Origin: Streptomyces sp. HNM0575
GTDB taxonomy: Bacteria > Actinomycetota > Actinomycetes > Streptomycetales > Streptomycetaceae
Assembly (NCBI RefSeq): GCF_012726265.1
Contig: NZ_JAASAG010000015.1
Span: forward strand, 52,469 to 116,468
Reading direction: 5' to 3'
DNA length: 64,000 nt
Positions 34,228-42,505 of the stretch are shown here, in pieces; positions within the stretch are counted from its first letter, which is position 1, and each line of letters begins with the position of its first letter. Made by a program: the position numbers and the translations under genes. The notes beneath the pieces are model-generated. The model did no database searches and was not told the origin of the DNA. It worked only from the letters and a program-made list of their open reading frames with translations.

Positions 34228-35313
34228 ATGGTCCGCGCAGCCGTACTCTCCTCCGTCGGAACGCCCCTCGACGTCACCGAGATCGACCTGCCCGAGCCGG
34301 GCCACGGGCAGGTCCGGGTGCGGCTGGCCGCCGCCGGCGTCTGCCACTCCGACCTGTCGCTCTCCAACGGCACGCTGCGCCAGCCCGTGCCGGCGGTGCT
34401 GGGCCATGAGGGCGCCGGCACGGTCGTCTCCGTCGGCGAGGGCGTCGAGGGGCACGCCCCCGGCGACCCCGTCGTGCTCAACTGGGCGCCGTCGTGCGGC
34501 GAATGCCACTTCTGCGCGGCCCTCGGCGAGCCCTGGCTGTGCGTGAACGCCAACGCCGCCACCACCGTCCCCTACGCCCGTACGAAGGAGGGCGACGACC
34601 TCTATCCGGGCCTCAGTTCGGCGGTCTTCGCCGAGGAGACCGTCGTCTCGGCCCGCTCGGTGCTGCCGCTGCCCGCGGGGGTGCCGCTCACGGAGGCCGC
34701 GCTGCTCGGCTGTGCCGTCCTGACCGGGTACGGCGCGGTGCACCACAGCGCGAAGGTGCGAAGCGGCGAGTCGGTGGCCGTCTTCGGGGCCGGCGGCGTC
34801 GGGCTCGCGGCCGTGCAGTCGGCGCGGCTGGCGGGCGCGGAGACGGTGATCGCGGTCGATGTCTCCCCGGAGAAGGAGGAGCTGGCGCGGGCCGCGGGCG
34901 CCAGCGAGTTCGTGGTCGCCTCGGAGACCACGGCGAAGGAGATCCGCAAGCTCACCGGCGGTCTCGGCGCGGACGTCGCCGTCGAGTGCGTCGGCCGCGC
35001 CGCCACGATCCACACGGCCTGGAACTCCACGCGGCGCGGCGGCCGTACGACGGTCGTCGGGATCGGCGGCAAGGAGGAGCAGGTGACGCTCTCCGCACTG
35101 GAGATCTTCCACTTCGCCCGCACCCTCACCGGCTGCGTCTACGGCAACTGCGACCCGGCCCGCGATCTGCCCGTGCTGGCCGGGCACGTACGCGAAGGAC
35201 GCCTGGACCTGGGCGCGTTGGTGACCGACCGGATCGAACTGGACGGCATCCCCGCGGCCTTCGACGCCATGCTCGCGGGACGCGGCGGACGCGCACTCGT
35301 GGTCTTCGGCTGA
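34228..35313 (+). CDS. Zinc-dependent alcohol dehydrogenase (MDR class III-like)
   Basis: 361 residues. Catalytic zinc ligands Cys39, His60 and Glu61 (GHEGAG) and the structural zinc lobe CGECHFC...C (90-105) are present; the NAD-binding FGAGGVGLAAVQSA motif is near 190. The CVYGNCDPARDLPVLA part resembles long-chain or glutathione-type alcohol dehydrogenases. AGGAG stands 6 bp before ATG. It probably belongs to the aldehyde dehydrogenase operon and supplies or removes its aldehyde. Substrate unknown. Confidence 0.92.
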   Translation: MVRAAVLSSVGTPLDVTEIDLPEPGHGQVRVRLAAAGVCHSDLSLSNGTLRQPVPAVLGHEGAGTVVSVGEGVEGHAPGDPVVLNWAPSCGECHFCAALGEPWLCVNANAATTVPYARTKEGDDLYPGLSSAVFAEETVVSARSVLPLPAGVPLTEAALLGCAVLTGYGAVHHSAKVRSGESVAVFGAGGVGLAAVQSARLAGAETVIAVDVSPEKEELARAAGASEFVVASETTAKEIRKLTGGLGADVAVECVGRAATIHTAWNSTRRGGRTTVVGIGGKEEQVTLSALEIFHFARTLTGCVYGNCDPARDLPVLAGHVREGRLDLGALVTDRIELDGIPAAFDAMLAGRGGRALVVFG

Positions 35314-35353
35314 GGCCCGCCTCTACGCCGCGCCGCGCCGAGCCGTCAGCGGA

Positions 35354-36091
35354 TCAGCCGGAGACGGCCAGTCGCTCCAGCAGTTCCTGAAGCAGGGCGT
35401 GCTCGCCGCTCGTGAGCCCTCGGGGGTCGGCGTCCACCAGGGCGCGCAGCGTCAGCGCCGCACCGGCCCGCGTGCCTGCGGACTCGTGCGCCGCGTCCCG
35501 CTCCGCGCCGTCCGTGAGGACCCCGGCCAGCGCCGCTTCGCGGACGCGGTCGGAGAGCCCCATGTCGCGCTCGTCCTCGGGCTGGGTGATGAGGCTGAGA
35601 GTGACGCCGATGTTGGCGGCCAGGATCTGTTCGGCCGCGTCCTCGGCGGGCACCCTCAGCAGTCCCTGCCGGGCGGCCGCCGTGAGCAGCTCCCGCAGCA
35701 TCGCGTGGGCCGGCGCCGTGATCGTGCACGGCTTGCCCGCGTCGACCTGCCCGTACAACAGCGCGTAGAACGCCGGGTGTTCGAGCCCGAAGCGCACGTG
35801 CCTGTCCCAGCCCTGCCTCAGGTCCTCCGCCGGGTCCCCGGACTCGTGAGGCGCGTGCGGCGGCCGTACGTACTGGGTGAACCCGTGATTGATCACCGCG
35901 TCGATCAGGCCCTGTTTGCTGCCGAAGTGGTGGTACAGCGTCGGCGCGCGCACGCCCGCGAGCTCGCACACGGCCCGCGTCGAGACGTTGCGGTCGCCGG
36001 ACTTGTTCAGCAGCTCACCCGCGGCCAGCAGCAGCCGGTCGCGCGCGTCGCCGCTTTGCGATCGGGCGGTCATGCCGCTACGGTATCCCAT
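35354..36091 (-). CDS. TetR-family regulator, divergent to NTF2-like/SDR genes
   Basis: 245 residues from ATG 36091, or 239 from ATG 36073 (MTARSQSG). The helix-turn-helix part is LLAAGELLNKSGDRNVSTRAVCELAGVRAPTLYHHFGSKQGLIDAVI; the remaining helical part should bind a ligand. A palindrome TGTAGCGCTACA overlaps the first start codon, so the gene is almost certainly autoregulated. It probably represses the divergent genes at 36219 and 36637, and its half-site word TAGCG also occurs in the operator of the aldehyde dehydrogenase operon. Confidence 0.9.
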   Translation of the reverse strand: MGYRSGMTARSQSGDARDRLLLAAGELLNKSGDRNVSTRAVCELAGVRAPTLYHHFGSKQGLIDAVINHGFTQYVRPPHAPHESGDPAEDLRQGWDRHVRFGLEHPAFYALLYGQVDAGKPCTITAPAHAMLRELLTAAARQGLLRVPAEDAAEQILAANIGVTLSLITQPEDERDMGLSDRVREAALAGVLTDGAERDAAHESAGTRAGAALTLRALVDADPRGLTSGEHALLQELLERLAVSG

Positions 36092-36127
36092 GTAGCGCTA
36101 CACGAATCTCTGTAGCGAATATAGCGA
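36091..36127. promoter_or_regulatory. TAGCG operator cluster between TetR and NTF2-like genes
   Basis: A perfect palindrome TGTAGCGCTACA (36091-36102) is followed by TGTAGCGA (36111-36118) and ATAGCGA (36120-36126). The same word repeated three times in a divergent intergenic region suggests cooperative binding by the adjacent TetR protein. Confidence 0.78.
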
Positions 36128-36218
36128 GCATCGAATCAGCGGGCATCCGAAGAACGAGCATCGAATCCTGCGCCGGCCGCTCGCCCCTGGCGGCCGTCCC
36201 GATCCTGAGGAGAGGCCC

Positions 36219-36551
36219 ATGGACACGGTGGTTCCGGATGTGATCCCGCGCTACTTCGAGGCGGACGCCCGGCGGGACGCCGACGCCGTCGTCGCGCTGT
36301 TCACCGACGACGCCGCGATCGTCGACGAGGACCGGACCTGGCGCGGTGCCGGTGAGATCCGGGAGTGGCGGGAGGGCACCGCCTCGCAGTACAGCTACAC
36401 GACGCAGGTGCTGGGCACGGAGGCCGTCGGCGACGGCACCTTCCTGGTCACCGGCCGCATCGAGGGCGACTTCCCGGGCGGCACGGCCGACCTGAAGTGG
36501 CGCTTCACCGTCGCCGGCGGCGCGATCTCCCGTCTGGAGATCGCCCCTTGA
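36219..36551 (+). CDS. NTF2-like (SnoaL-type) protein
   Basis: 110 residues with the cone fold signature: VIPRYFEADARRDADAVVALFTDDAAIVDEDRTWRGAGEIREW at the start and a beta-sheet end. SnoaL-like proteins act as isomerases, cyclases, hydrolases or binding pockets. GAGGAGAGG precedes the ATG. It is followed by an SDR gene 85 bp downstream, and is divergent from a TetR regulator, so the pair likely forms an inducible two-gene detoxification or catabolic unit. Confidence 0.88.
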   Translation: MDTVVPDVIPRYFEADARRDADAVVALFTDDAAIVDEDRTWRGAGEIREWREGTASQYSYTTQVLGTEAVGDGTFLVTGRIEGDFPGGTADLKWRFTVAGGAISRLEIAP

Positions 36552-36636
36552 GCACAGCTCGCGACGACGCGGACGCACCGGGCCACGGGCCGGTCTCCGA
36601 AGGCTCCCGGTTTCCCTCACGGCGAAGGGCTCACGT

Positions 36637-37479
36637 ATGAGGACATGGTTCATCACGGGAGGCACGCCCGGCGGCTTCGGCATGGCCTATGCCGAAGCCG
36701 CGCTGGAGCGCGGCGACCGCGTCGCGCTCACCGCGCGCAGGCCCGAGGAGCTGCGCGACTGGGCAGAGCCCCACGGCGACCGCGTGCTCACGCTGCCGCT
36801 GGACGTCACGGACGCCGCGCAGGTCCAGGAGTCCGTGGCGGCGGCCGAGCGCCGCTTCGGCGGCATCGACGTCCTGGTCAACAACGCGGGACGCGGCTGG
36901 TACGGCTCGGTCGAGGGGATGGACGAGGCGGCCGTCAGGAAGCTGTTCGAGCTGAACTTCTTCGGGGCCCTCACCGTCCTGCGCGCGGTGCTGCCCGGCA
37001 TGCGTGCCCGCCGCAGCGGATGGATCGTCAACATGTCGTCGATGGCCGCTCTCGTGGGTGCGCCCGGCTTCGGCTACTACACCGCCTCGAAGGCGGCGAT
37101 CGAGGGCGTCTCCGACGTCCTGCGCCTGGAGCTGGAGCCGCTGGGCGTCAAGGTGCTGACTGTGGAGCCGGGAGCCTTCCGCACCCGGGCGTACGCGGGA
37201 TTCGCCGACGAGCCCGTGCGGGAGACCGATGAGGACTACCGGGGGATGCTGGAGTCCGTCCGCACGGCGTTCGTCGAACAGGACGGCAAGCAGCCGGGGG
37301 ATCCGCACCGGGGCGTACGGGCCGTCCTCTCGGCGATGGACGAGGACGAACCTCCGCAGCGGCTCGTGCTCGGAAGTGGCGCGTATGACACGGCCGTCCG
37401 GAAGTTCGAGAGCGCGCTCAAGGGCGTCCGGGAGCAGGAAGCGCGCTCGCGGGGCGCGGACTTCCCGCCCGGCGGGTAG
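36637..37479 (+). CDS. Short-chain dehydrogenase/reductase
   Basis: 280 residues. Cofactor motif TGGTPGGFG (about 8-16), NNAGRGW, and the catalytic Ser (NMSSMAAL), Tyr and Lys (GYYTASKAAIEG) are present; the ARRPEE after beta-2 suggests NADP(H). The family is the classical SDR close to 3-oxoacyl reductases and ketoreductases. It follows the NTF2-like gene and probably shares its promoter. Substrate unknown. Confidence 0.92.
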   Translation: MRTWFITGGTPGGFGMAYAEAALERGDRVALTARRPEELRDWAEPHGDRVLTLPLDVTDAAQVQESVAAAERRFGGIDVLVNNAGRGWYGSVEGMDEAAVRKLFELNFFGALTVLRAVLPGMRARRSGWIVNMSSMAALVGAPGFGYYTASKAAIEGVSDVLRLELEPLGVKVLTVEPGAFRTRAYAGFADEPVRETDEDYRGMLESVRTAFVEQDGKQPGDPHRGVRAVLSAMDEDEPPQRLVLGSGAYDTAVRKFESALKGVREQEARSRGADFPPGG

Positions 37480-37537
37480 ACAGTGACCGGTTGACCGATG
37501 GCCGGGCGCGATGGCCGGGCACAGCCCCGGGGGCTTC

Positions 37538-38161
37538 TCAGCCGGGAAAGCGGGCCGCCAGCCCGTCGACCAGCGCGTGCAGGCCCGTCTCGAACGCCCC
37601 GTCGTCGACCCTGCGTTGGTGCCGCGCCAGCAGATGCGCCTGGTCGAGGTGCGGATAGTCGTCCTCGTACAGCGACGCGTCGCCGACGAAGCCGCGCGCG
37701 AAGGAGCCGAGAGCCGAACCGGCCACGAAGTAGCGCATCATGGCGCCGATATGGGTGGCCTGCGCGTTGGGCCAGCCCGCGCGGGTCATTCCGCCGAAGA
37801 CCGCGTCCGCCATGCGCAGTTGGCTCGGGCGCCTGCCGGGACCCTGCGCGAGGAACGGCACGATGTTCGGGTGCGCGGCCAGCGCTTCGCGGTAGGAGCG
37901 TGCCCAGTCCACCAGCGCCCGGCGCCAGTCGGTGCCGTCGGTGAACATCGACACCTCGACCTGTGCGCAGACCGTGTCGGCCACCGCGTCGAGGATCTCG
38001 TCCTTGTTGCGGAAGTGGTTGTACAACGAGGGCCCGCTCACACCGAGTTCGGCCGCGAGCCGGCGTGTGGAGACCGCTTGCAGCCCCTCCGCGTCCACGA
38101 GCGCGAGCGCGCACGCCACGATCCGCGCACGGCTGAGCAGCGGTTTGGGCGGTCTGGCCAT
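37538..38161 (-). CDS. TetR-family regulator
   Basis: 207 residues. DNA-binding part ARIVACALALVDAEGLQAVSTRRLAAELGVSGPSLYNHFRNKDEILDAVADTV (about 10-60); the C-terminal domain (TDWRRALVDWARSYREALAAHPNIVPFLAQGPGRRP) is of the type also found in TetR proteins that bind antibiotics. ATG 38161. Convergent with the SDR gene and divergent from another TetR gene; no target is obvious. Confidence 0.88.
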   Translation of the reverse strand: MARPPKPLLSRARIVACALALVDAEGLQAVSTRRLAAELGVSGPSLYNHFRNKDEILDAVADTVCAQVEVSMFTDGTDWRRALVDWARSYREALAAHPNIVPFLAQGPGRRPSQLRMADAVFGGMTRAGWPNAQATHIGAMMRYFVAGSALGSFARGFVGDASLYEDDYPHLDQAHLLARHQRRVDDGAFETGLHALVDGLAARFPG

Positions 38162-38238
38162 GCCGTAAACGGTAGCGGGGCGGGCGCGGAGGCCGGCAGT
38201 GGCCGTCCACGGCCGCCCCGGCCCCGTGGATCCGTGCT

Positions 38239-38254
38239 CTAAGCAACTGCTCAG
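38239..38254. promoter_or_regulatory. CTAAGC-GCTCAG operator before TetR gene
   Basis: CTAAGCAACTGCTCAG forms an imperfect palindrome (arms CTAAGCA/TGCTCAG, one mismatch) 45 bp before the TetR ATG at 38300. The same pattern occurs upstream of the MaoC gene at 39573. Confidence 0.72.
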
Positions 38255-38299
38255 CTGCCGATGTATGGTGTTCGACCGGTCGACGGGAAGGCACAGGCA

Positions 38300-38989
38300 A
38301 TGGCATCGGAGGCGGAACCCCAGGTCGCGGCTGCCGACGAATCCTTCGAAGGCGTCTCGCCGGACGCCGCCCGCAGGCTGCTGCTGGGCGCCGTGGACGC
38401 GTTCGCGGAGCGCGGGTTCCACGCCACCACGACCCGCGACATCGCCAGCCGCGCGGGCATGAGCCCTGCCGCGCTCTACATCCACTACAAGACCAAGGAA
38501 GAGCTGCTCTTCCAGATCAGCAAGGTGGGACACGAGCGTTCCGTCAGCGTGCTGGCCGAGGCCGCCGAGGGCGGAGGGGGCGACGAAGCGGCCGCAGGGG
38601 GCGACTCGGCGCGGCTGGCGCGCGCCGTGCGGTCCTTCGTGCGCTGGCACGCCGAGCACCACACCACGGCACGCGTCGTGCAGTACGAGCTCGCGGCGCT
38701 GGGCGAGGAGCACTACGAGGAGATCGTCGGACTGCGCCGCCGCAGCGAGGAGATCCTGCGCGGCGTGCTCGAAAGCGGCTGCGCCTCCGGGGAGTTCGAG
38801 GTGGCGGACGTACGGGGCACGACGCTCGCCGTGATGTCGCTGTGCATCGACGTGGCCCGCTGGTACAGCCCCTCGGGCCGCAGATCCCCGTACGAGATCG
38901 GCTCTCTCTACGCCGACCTCGTGCTGCGCATGGTCGCCCCGCAGGGCCCGGTGGACGGCGGCGGGCAGTCCACCGCGGGCAGTGGCTGA
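38300..38989 (+). CDS. TetR-family regulator, likely of fatty-acid/steroid-type catabolism
   Basis: 229 residues from ATG 38300 (GGGAAGG 9 bp upstream). HTH: LLLGAVDAFAERGFHATTTRDIASRAGMSPAALYIHYKTKEELLFQIS. The C-terminal domain (VVQYELAALGEEHYEEIVGLRRRSEEILRGVLESG, then MSLCIDVARWY) resembles KstR2/FadR-type TetR regulators, which sense acyl-CoA esters. The convergent MaoC hydratase gene carries the same operator in its promoter, so the two probably form a regulon. Confidence 0.9.
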   Translation: MASEAEPQVAAADESFEGVSPDAARRLLLGAVDAFAERGFHATTTRDIASRAGMSPAALYIHYKTKEELLFQISKVGHERSVSVLAEAAEGGGGDEAAAGGDSARLARAVRSFVRWHAEHHTTARVVQYELAALGEEHYEEIVGLRRRSEEILRGVLESGCASGEFEVADVRGTTLAVMSLCIDVARWYSPSGRRSPYEIGSLYADLVLRMVAPQGPVDGGGQSTAGSG

Positions 38990-39073
38990 CCCGCGAAGCG
39001 GCCATCGGCAGCCGGGAGTCGGCGGCCGACAGGGCGGCCTACCGGACCCACCGGGCGACCCACCGGAATCGGC

Positions 39074-39535
39074 CTACCAGAAGTAGCGGCTGACGGTCTC
39101 CGCGACGCACACCGGCTTCTCGCCGCCCTCCCGCTCGACCGTGACCTTCGCCGCGACCTGCACTCCGCCGCCCGCCTCGCTGACGTCGACGAGCTCGGCG
39201 CGTGCGCGCACGCGGGAGCCGACGGGCACCGGCGCGGGGAAACGCACCTTGTTCACGCCGTAGTTGACGCCCATGCTGACACCCTCCACGCGCATGATCT
39301 GCGGTACGAGGTCGGGAAGCAGGGAGAGGGTCAGATAGCCGTGGGCGATGGTCGTACCGAACGGGCCGTCCTTCGCGCGGGCGGGGTCGACGTGGATCCA
39401 CTGGTGGTCGCCGGTCGCGTCCGCGAACAGGTCGATCCGCTTCTGGTCGATCTCCAGCCAGTCGCTCACACCCAGCTCCTCGCCGACCGCGGCCGACAGT
39501 TCACTGGTCGAGGTGAAGATCCGGGGCTCCGCCAT
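39074..39535 (-). CDS. MaoC-family (R)-specific enoyl-CoA hydratase
   Basis: 153 residues, one hot-dog domain. The hydratase-2 catalytic pair is visible in FADATGDHQWIHVD followed by GTTIAHGYLTLSLL; the Asp and His there activate water for addition to an enoyl-CoA. The normal GDxNPxH reads GDHQWIH, common in this subgroup. GGGAGGTT stands 9 bp before ATG 39535. A TetR-type operator lies 38 bp upstream of the start. Confidence 0.93.
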   Translation of the reverse strand: MAEPRIFTSTSELSAAVGEELGVSDWLEIDQKRIDLFADATGDHQWIHVDPARAKDGPFGTTIAHGYLTLSLLPDLVPQIMRVEGVSMGVNYGVNKVRFPAPVPVGSRVRARAELVDVSEAGGGVQVAAKVTVEREGGEKPVCVAETVSRYFW

Positions 39536-39572
39536 CCGTACAACCTCCCGCAGACGTGTCGCGCGCCCGCCG

Positions 39573-39594
39573 ATGCTAAGCGCTCGCTCAGCAT
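39573..39594. promoter_or_regulatory. CTAAGC-GCTCAG operator before maoC gene
   Basis: A 22-bp palindrome: arms ATGCTAAGCG (39573-39582) and CGCTCAGCAT (39585-39594), one mismatch, 2-bp centre. It matches the site in front of the TetR gene at 38239 in the pattern CTAAGC-N4-GCTCAG, and sits where it would block the maoC promoter. Confidence 0.82.
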
Positions 39595-39740
39595 GCTGCG
39601 GTGTCGTCGCGCGTGTCAACGCCCGGAGGGTCAGGCCGCATGAGGGTGGTGCGGCGACCCGGGTGCGGTGGTGCCGTTCGGGCGGGTGCGGGAGGCGGGG
39701 GCGGTGCGGTACCGCCGGCCGGCGTCGCCGGCCGGTCGCC

Positions 39741-40247
39741 TCAACTCTGCGAAGCCGCCATCGAACCGAGTCCGGTGCGTACGCCGCGGTTGCGGCCGGC
39801 AAGGCGGAAGACGTCCTTGCCGACGTCCTTGTCCATGGCTGTGATCATCCGGCGCAGCACGTCCGCGAGCCGGGGAGTGGGCGGCGTCGACGGGTCACAC
39901 GGGAGCAGTGACCTGCCGCCCCACGTCAGGCGGTGCCATTCGTCGTGCTGCGCCGGCTGTCTGATTCCGTGGCGCTTCTCGGCTCTGCGGCGCATCGCGA
40001 CCTGCGACTCGTACTCCAGCCACACCGAGCGCGCCTCCTCCAGCTCCTCGAGGGCGGAGACAAGCAGCGCCGGGTCGGGCTCGCGGTCGTCAGGGTGGAA
40101 ACCCGCGCGGGCGCACAGGTGCTGCCACGTCGCGCGGTGTCCGTAAGGGGCGAAGCGCTCAAGGCACTTACGCAGCGCCTGCCGGCGCTGGGAGGGTGCC
40201 CTGTCAGGGTCGCGGACCTGTTCTGCGAGGGCTCTGAAACCGGCCAA
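39741..40247 (-). CDS. Hypothetical protein, unknown function
   Basis: 168 residues, soluble, no recognised domain. It is rich in Arg and helical heptads (FRALAEQVRDPDRAPSQRRQALRKCLERFAPYGHRATW; then EELEEARSVWLEYESQVAMRRRAEKRHG). The start is TTG 40247, supported by GGAGG 8 bp upstream; no ATG or GTG in frame is as well placed. The C-terminal half may be a short tail. It lies convergent to no gene and divergent from the DUF574 methyltransferase; similar pairs occur in Streptomyces. Confidence 0.65.
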   Translation of the reverse strand: MAGFRALAEQVRDPDRAPSQRRQALRKCLERFAPYGHRATWQHLCARAGFHPDDREPDPALLVSALEELEEARSVWLEYESQVAMRRRAEKRHGIRQPAQHDEWHRLTWGGRSLLPCDPSTPPTPRLADVLRRMITAMDKDVGKDVFRLAGRNRGVRTGLGSMAASQS

Positions 40248-40706
40248 TCATCCCACCTCCGACGGAGCGGACCCGACTCGTCGGCGATATGACGTAAGTG
40301 CCGCGCAATCGGATCCCCCCGTTGCGAAGTCATTTCTTTCAGCTTGTCCGGGCGTTCCGCGTCCGGCTTCCCGGGCCCGTGAGCTACCCCGGCACCGCCG
40401 ACGCACTCTCCGGGAGCTTGAATTCTCACGTGGCTCTCATGAGTTCTCACAGAACTCTCATCAGGCGTGAAGACGTGAAGACCTCGCAACGGCGGTTTCC
40501 GGACCGGAGCACACCCGCGAGCAGCCATCCGGATGCGCGGGCGCGGTACCGCGCCCGGTGCCGCGGCGATGTCCCAACGTCCCCCGCGGAGCGCGAAGTT
40601 GGCGGTACGGGGTGATCACACCTCCGCGGCACGGACGGCTGCCCGGCCGGTGCGCGCGGTCGTAGGGTGGGGAGGAAACGACCGGGCGGACGGGGAGATG
40701 ATCACC
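40248..40706. other. Divergent region with direct repeats
   Basis: 460 bp. At 40423-40442 and 40444-40463 a 20-bp word of the form TTCTCACnnnnCTCTCATnA is directly repeated with a 21-bp period, two DNA turns; GTGAAGAC is then repeated at 40466 and 40474. This could be a regulator-binding region for the methyltransferase gene. No gene is supported. Confidence 0.5.
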
Positions 40707-41513
40707 ATGGCAGACGACGAGTCCCAGCCGGACCCGCAGCCGAAGATCGACACCTCCGTGCCCCATTCGGCCCGGATCTGGAACTACTGGCTCGGTGGCA
40801 AGGACAACTATCCCGTCGACGCCGAAGCGGGCGACGAGTTCGCGAAGACATTTCCAGGAATCGTCGACGCGGCCCGCGGCTCCAGGTATTTCCTCGCCCG
40901 TGCGGTACGCCATCTCGCCGGCCACGCCGGTATCCGGCAGTTTCTCGACGTGGGCACGGGGCTGCCCACCGTCGACAACACCCACGAGATCGCTCAGTCC
41001 GTCGCTCCGGACTCCCGCATCGTCTACGTGGACAACGACCCGCTGGTGCTCGTGCACGCCCAGGCGCTGCTGACCTCCACGCCCGAGGGGGTCACCGACT
41101 ACATCGACGCCGACGTGCGCGAGCCGGACACGATCATCGAGGCCGCCGCCAGGACGCTCGACTTCGACCGCCCGGTCGGCCTGATGATGCTCGGCATCAT
41201 GGGCCACATCACCGACGACGAGCTGGCCCGTTCGCTCGTGGGGCGGCTGCTGGACGCCCTGCCGCCGGGCAGCCATCTCACGCTCAGCGACGGCACCGAC
41301 GTCAGCGCCGCGCGTCAGGCGGCGCACGAGAAGTACAACAGCAGCGGCGCCGTCCCCTACCACCTGCGCAGCCCCGAGGAGTTGGGGCACTTCTTCGACG
41401 GCCTGGACCTGCTGGAGCCGGGACTCGTGCCGGTGACGCAGTGGCGGCCGGACCACACTCCCTTCCCGGTGACTCCCGTCACCACCTACGGAGGCGTGGG
41501 CCGCAAGCCCTGA
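40707..41513 (+). CDS. DUF574-family SAM-dependent methyltransferase
   Basis: 268 residues. The family hallmark VPHSARIWNYWLGGKDNYPVDAEAGD is at 17-42; SAM-site residues follow in FLDVGTGLPTVDNTHE and YVDNDPLVLVHAQALL. These proteins are abundant and largely restricted to actinobacteria; substrates are unknown. ATG 40707 is preceded by GGGGAG at 9 bp; the ATG three codons earlier is too close to it. Confidence 0.92.
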   Translation: MADDESQPDPQPKIDTSVPHSARIWNYWLGGKDNYPVDAEAGDEFAKTFPGIVDAARGSRYFLARAVRHLAGHAGIRQFLDVGTGLPTVDNTHEIAQSVAPDSRIVYVDNDPLVLVHAQALLTSTPEGVTDYIDADVREPDTIIEAAARTLDFDRPVGLMMLGIMGHITDDELARSLVGRLLDALPPGSHLTLSDGTDVSAARQAAHEKYNSSGAVPYHLRSPEELGHFFDGLDLLEPGLVPVTQWRPDHTPFPVTPVTTYGGVGRKP

Positions 41514-41662
41514 CCGCGCGCACGGGCGGAGCCGGCCGAGGATCCCCTGGTCAGGGGCCGGGCGCCGGCTCCGGCGCGGGCACCGCCCGCACCCCGCGCG
41601 GGCCCGTGCGCCCGCCCCCTCCCGCTCCCGGGTCCTGATCCCGCTCTTCCCCCGGCCATACC

Positions 41663-41674
41663 GACTGGTTAGTC
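41663..41674. promoter_or_regulatory. GACT-GGTT-AGTC inverted repeat before SDR gene
   Basis: GACTGGTTAGTC with flanks ATACC on the left; 52 bp before the SDR start. The left half (ACCGACT) is shared with the near-perfect palindrome at 52655-52672. Possible TetR operator for the 41.7-46.2 kb genes. Confidence 0.6.
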
Positions 41675-41725
41675 TGCCGCGGCAGGGAGAGCCGAGAGCC
41701 GGGAATGCGAAGGGGAGTTGCGGGG

Positions 41726-42505
41726 ATGGAGTCTTTGCGCGGCAGCACTGTGGTCGTCACCGGCGGAGGCGGCGGCATCGGAGCCGCACTGGCCCGCCGC
41801 TTCGTGGCGGAGGGCGCCCGCGTCGCCGTCAACGACCTCGACGCGGCCAAGGCCGAGGCCGTCGCCGAGGAGATCGGCGCCGTCGCCGTACCGGGTGACG
41901 CTTCGGAGATCGTGCCGGCCGCGCGCGAGGCGCTCGGCGGCACCGTCGACACCTTCTGCGCCAACGCGGGCGTCGGAACGCCCGGCGGCCCCGAAGCGGG
42001 CGAGGAGCAGTGGGAGACGGCGTGGGACGTCAACGTGATGGCGCACGTACGGGCCGCTCGCGAACTGGTGCCGGGCTGGCTGGAGCAGGGCCACGGCCGG
42101 TTCGTCGCCACGGTCTCCGCCGCGGGGCTGCTCACGATGCTCGGCTCCGCCCCGTACAGCGTCACCAAGCACGCGGCGCTCGCCTTCGCGGAGTGGATGT
42201 CGGCGACGTACAAGCACCGCGGCATCGACGTGCACGCCGTCTGCCCGCAGGGCGTACGCACGGACATGCTCGCCGGCACCGGCACCGCGGGCGACCTGAT
42301 CCTGGCCGAGACCGCCATCGAGCCGGAGGCCGTGGCCGACTCGCTGTTCGAGGCGATGGCCGAGGGGCGCTTCCTCGTGCTGCCGCACCCCGAGACCGCC
42401 GGCTTCTACGCGGCCCGCGCCGAGGACCCCGACCACTGGCTGGGCGGCATGAACAAGATGCAGCGCAAGCTCGAAGCCATTCTCCAGGAGGAGGCGGCGG
42501 GTTGA
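41726..42505 (+). CDS. Short-chain dehydrogenase/reductase (acyl-CoA-linked operon)
   Basis: 259 residues. TGGGGGIGAALA (about 13-24) binds NAD(P); the aspartate in NDLDAAK favours NAD. Catalytic Ser (ATVSAAG), Tyr and Lys (APYSVTKHAAL) are present. The position of the glycine and the CANAGVG block are standard. Its stop overlaps the start of the acyl-CoA ligase (TTGA), so it acts in the same pathway, probably on a hydroxyacyl or alcohol intermediate. Confidence 0.92.
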   Translation: MESLRGSTVVVTGGGGGIGAALARRFVAEGARVAVNDLDAAKAEAVAEEIGAVAVPGDASEIVPAAREALGGTVDTFCANAGVGTPGGPEAGEEQWETAWDVNVMAHVRAARELVPGWLEQGHGRFVATVSAAGLLTMLGSAPYSVTKHAALAFAEWMSATYKHRGIDVHAVCPQGVRTDMLAGTGTAGDLILAETAIEPEAVADSLFEAMAEGRFLVLPHPETAGFYAARAEDPDHWLGGMNKMQRKLEAILQEEAAG

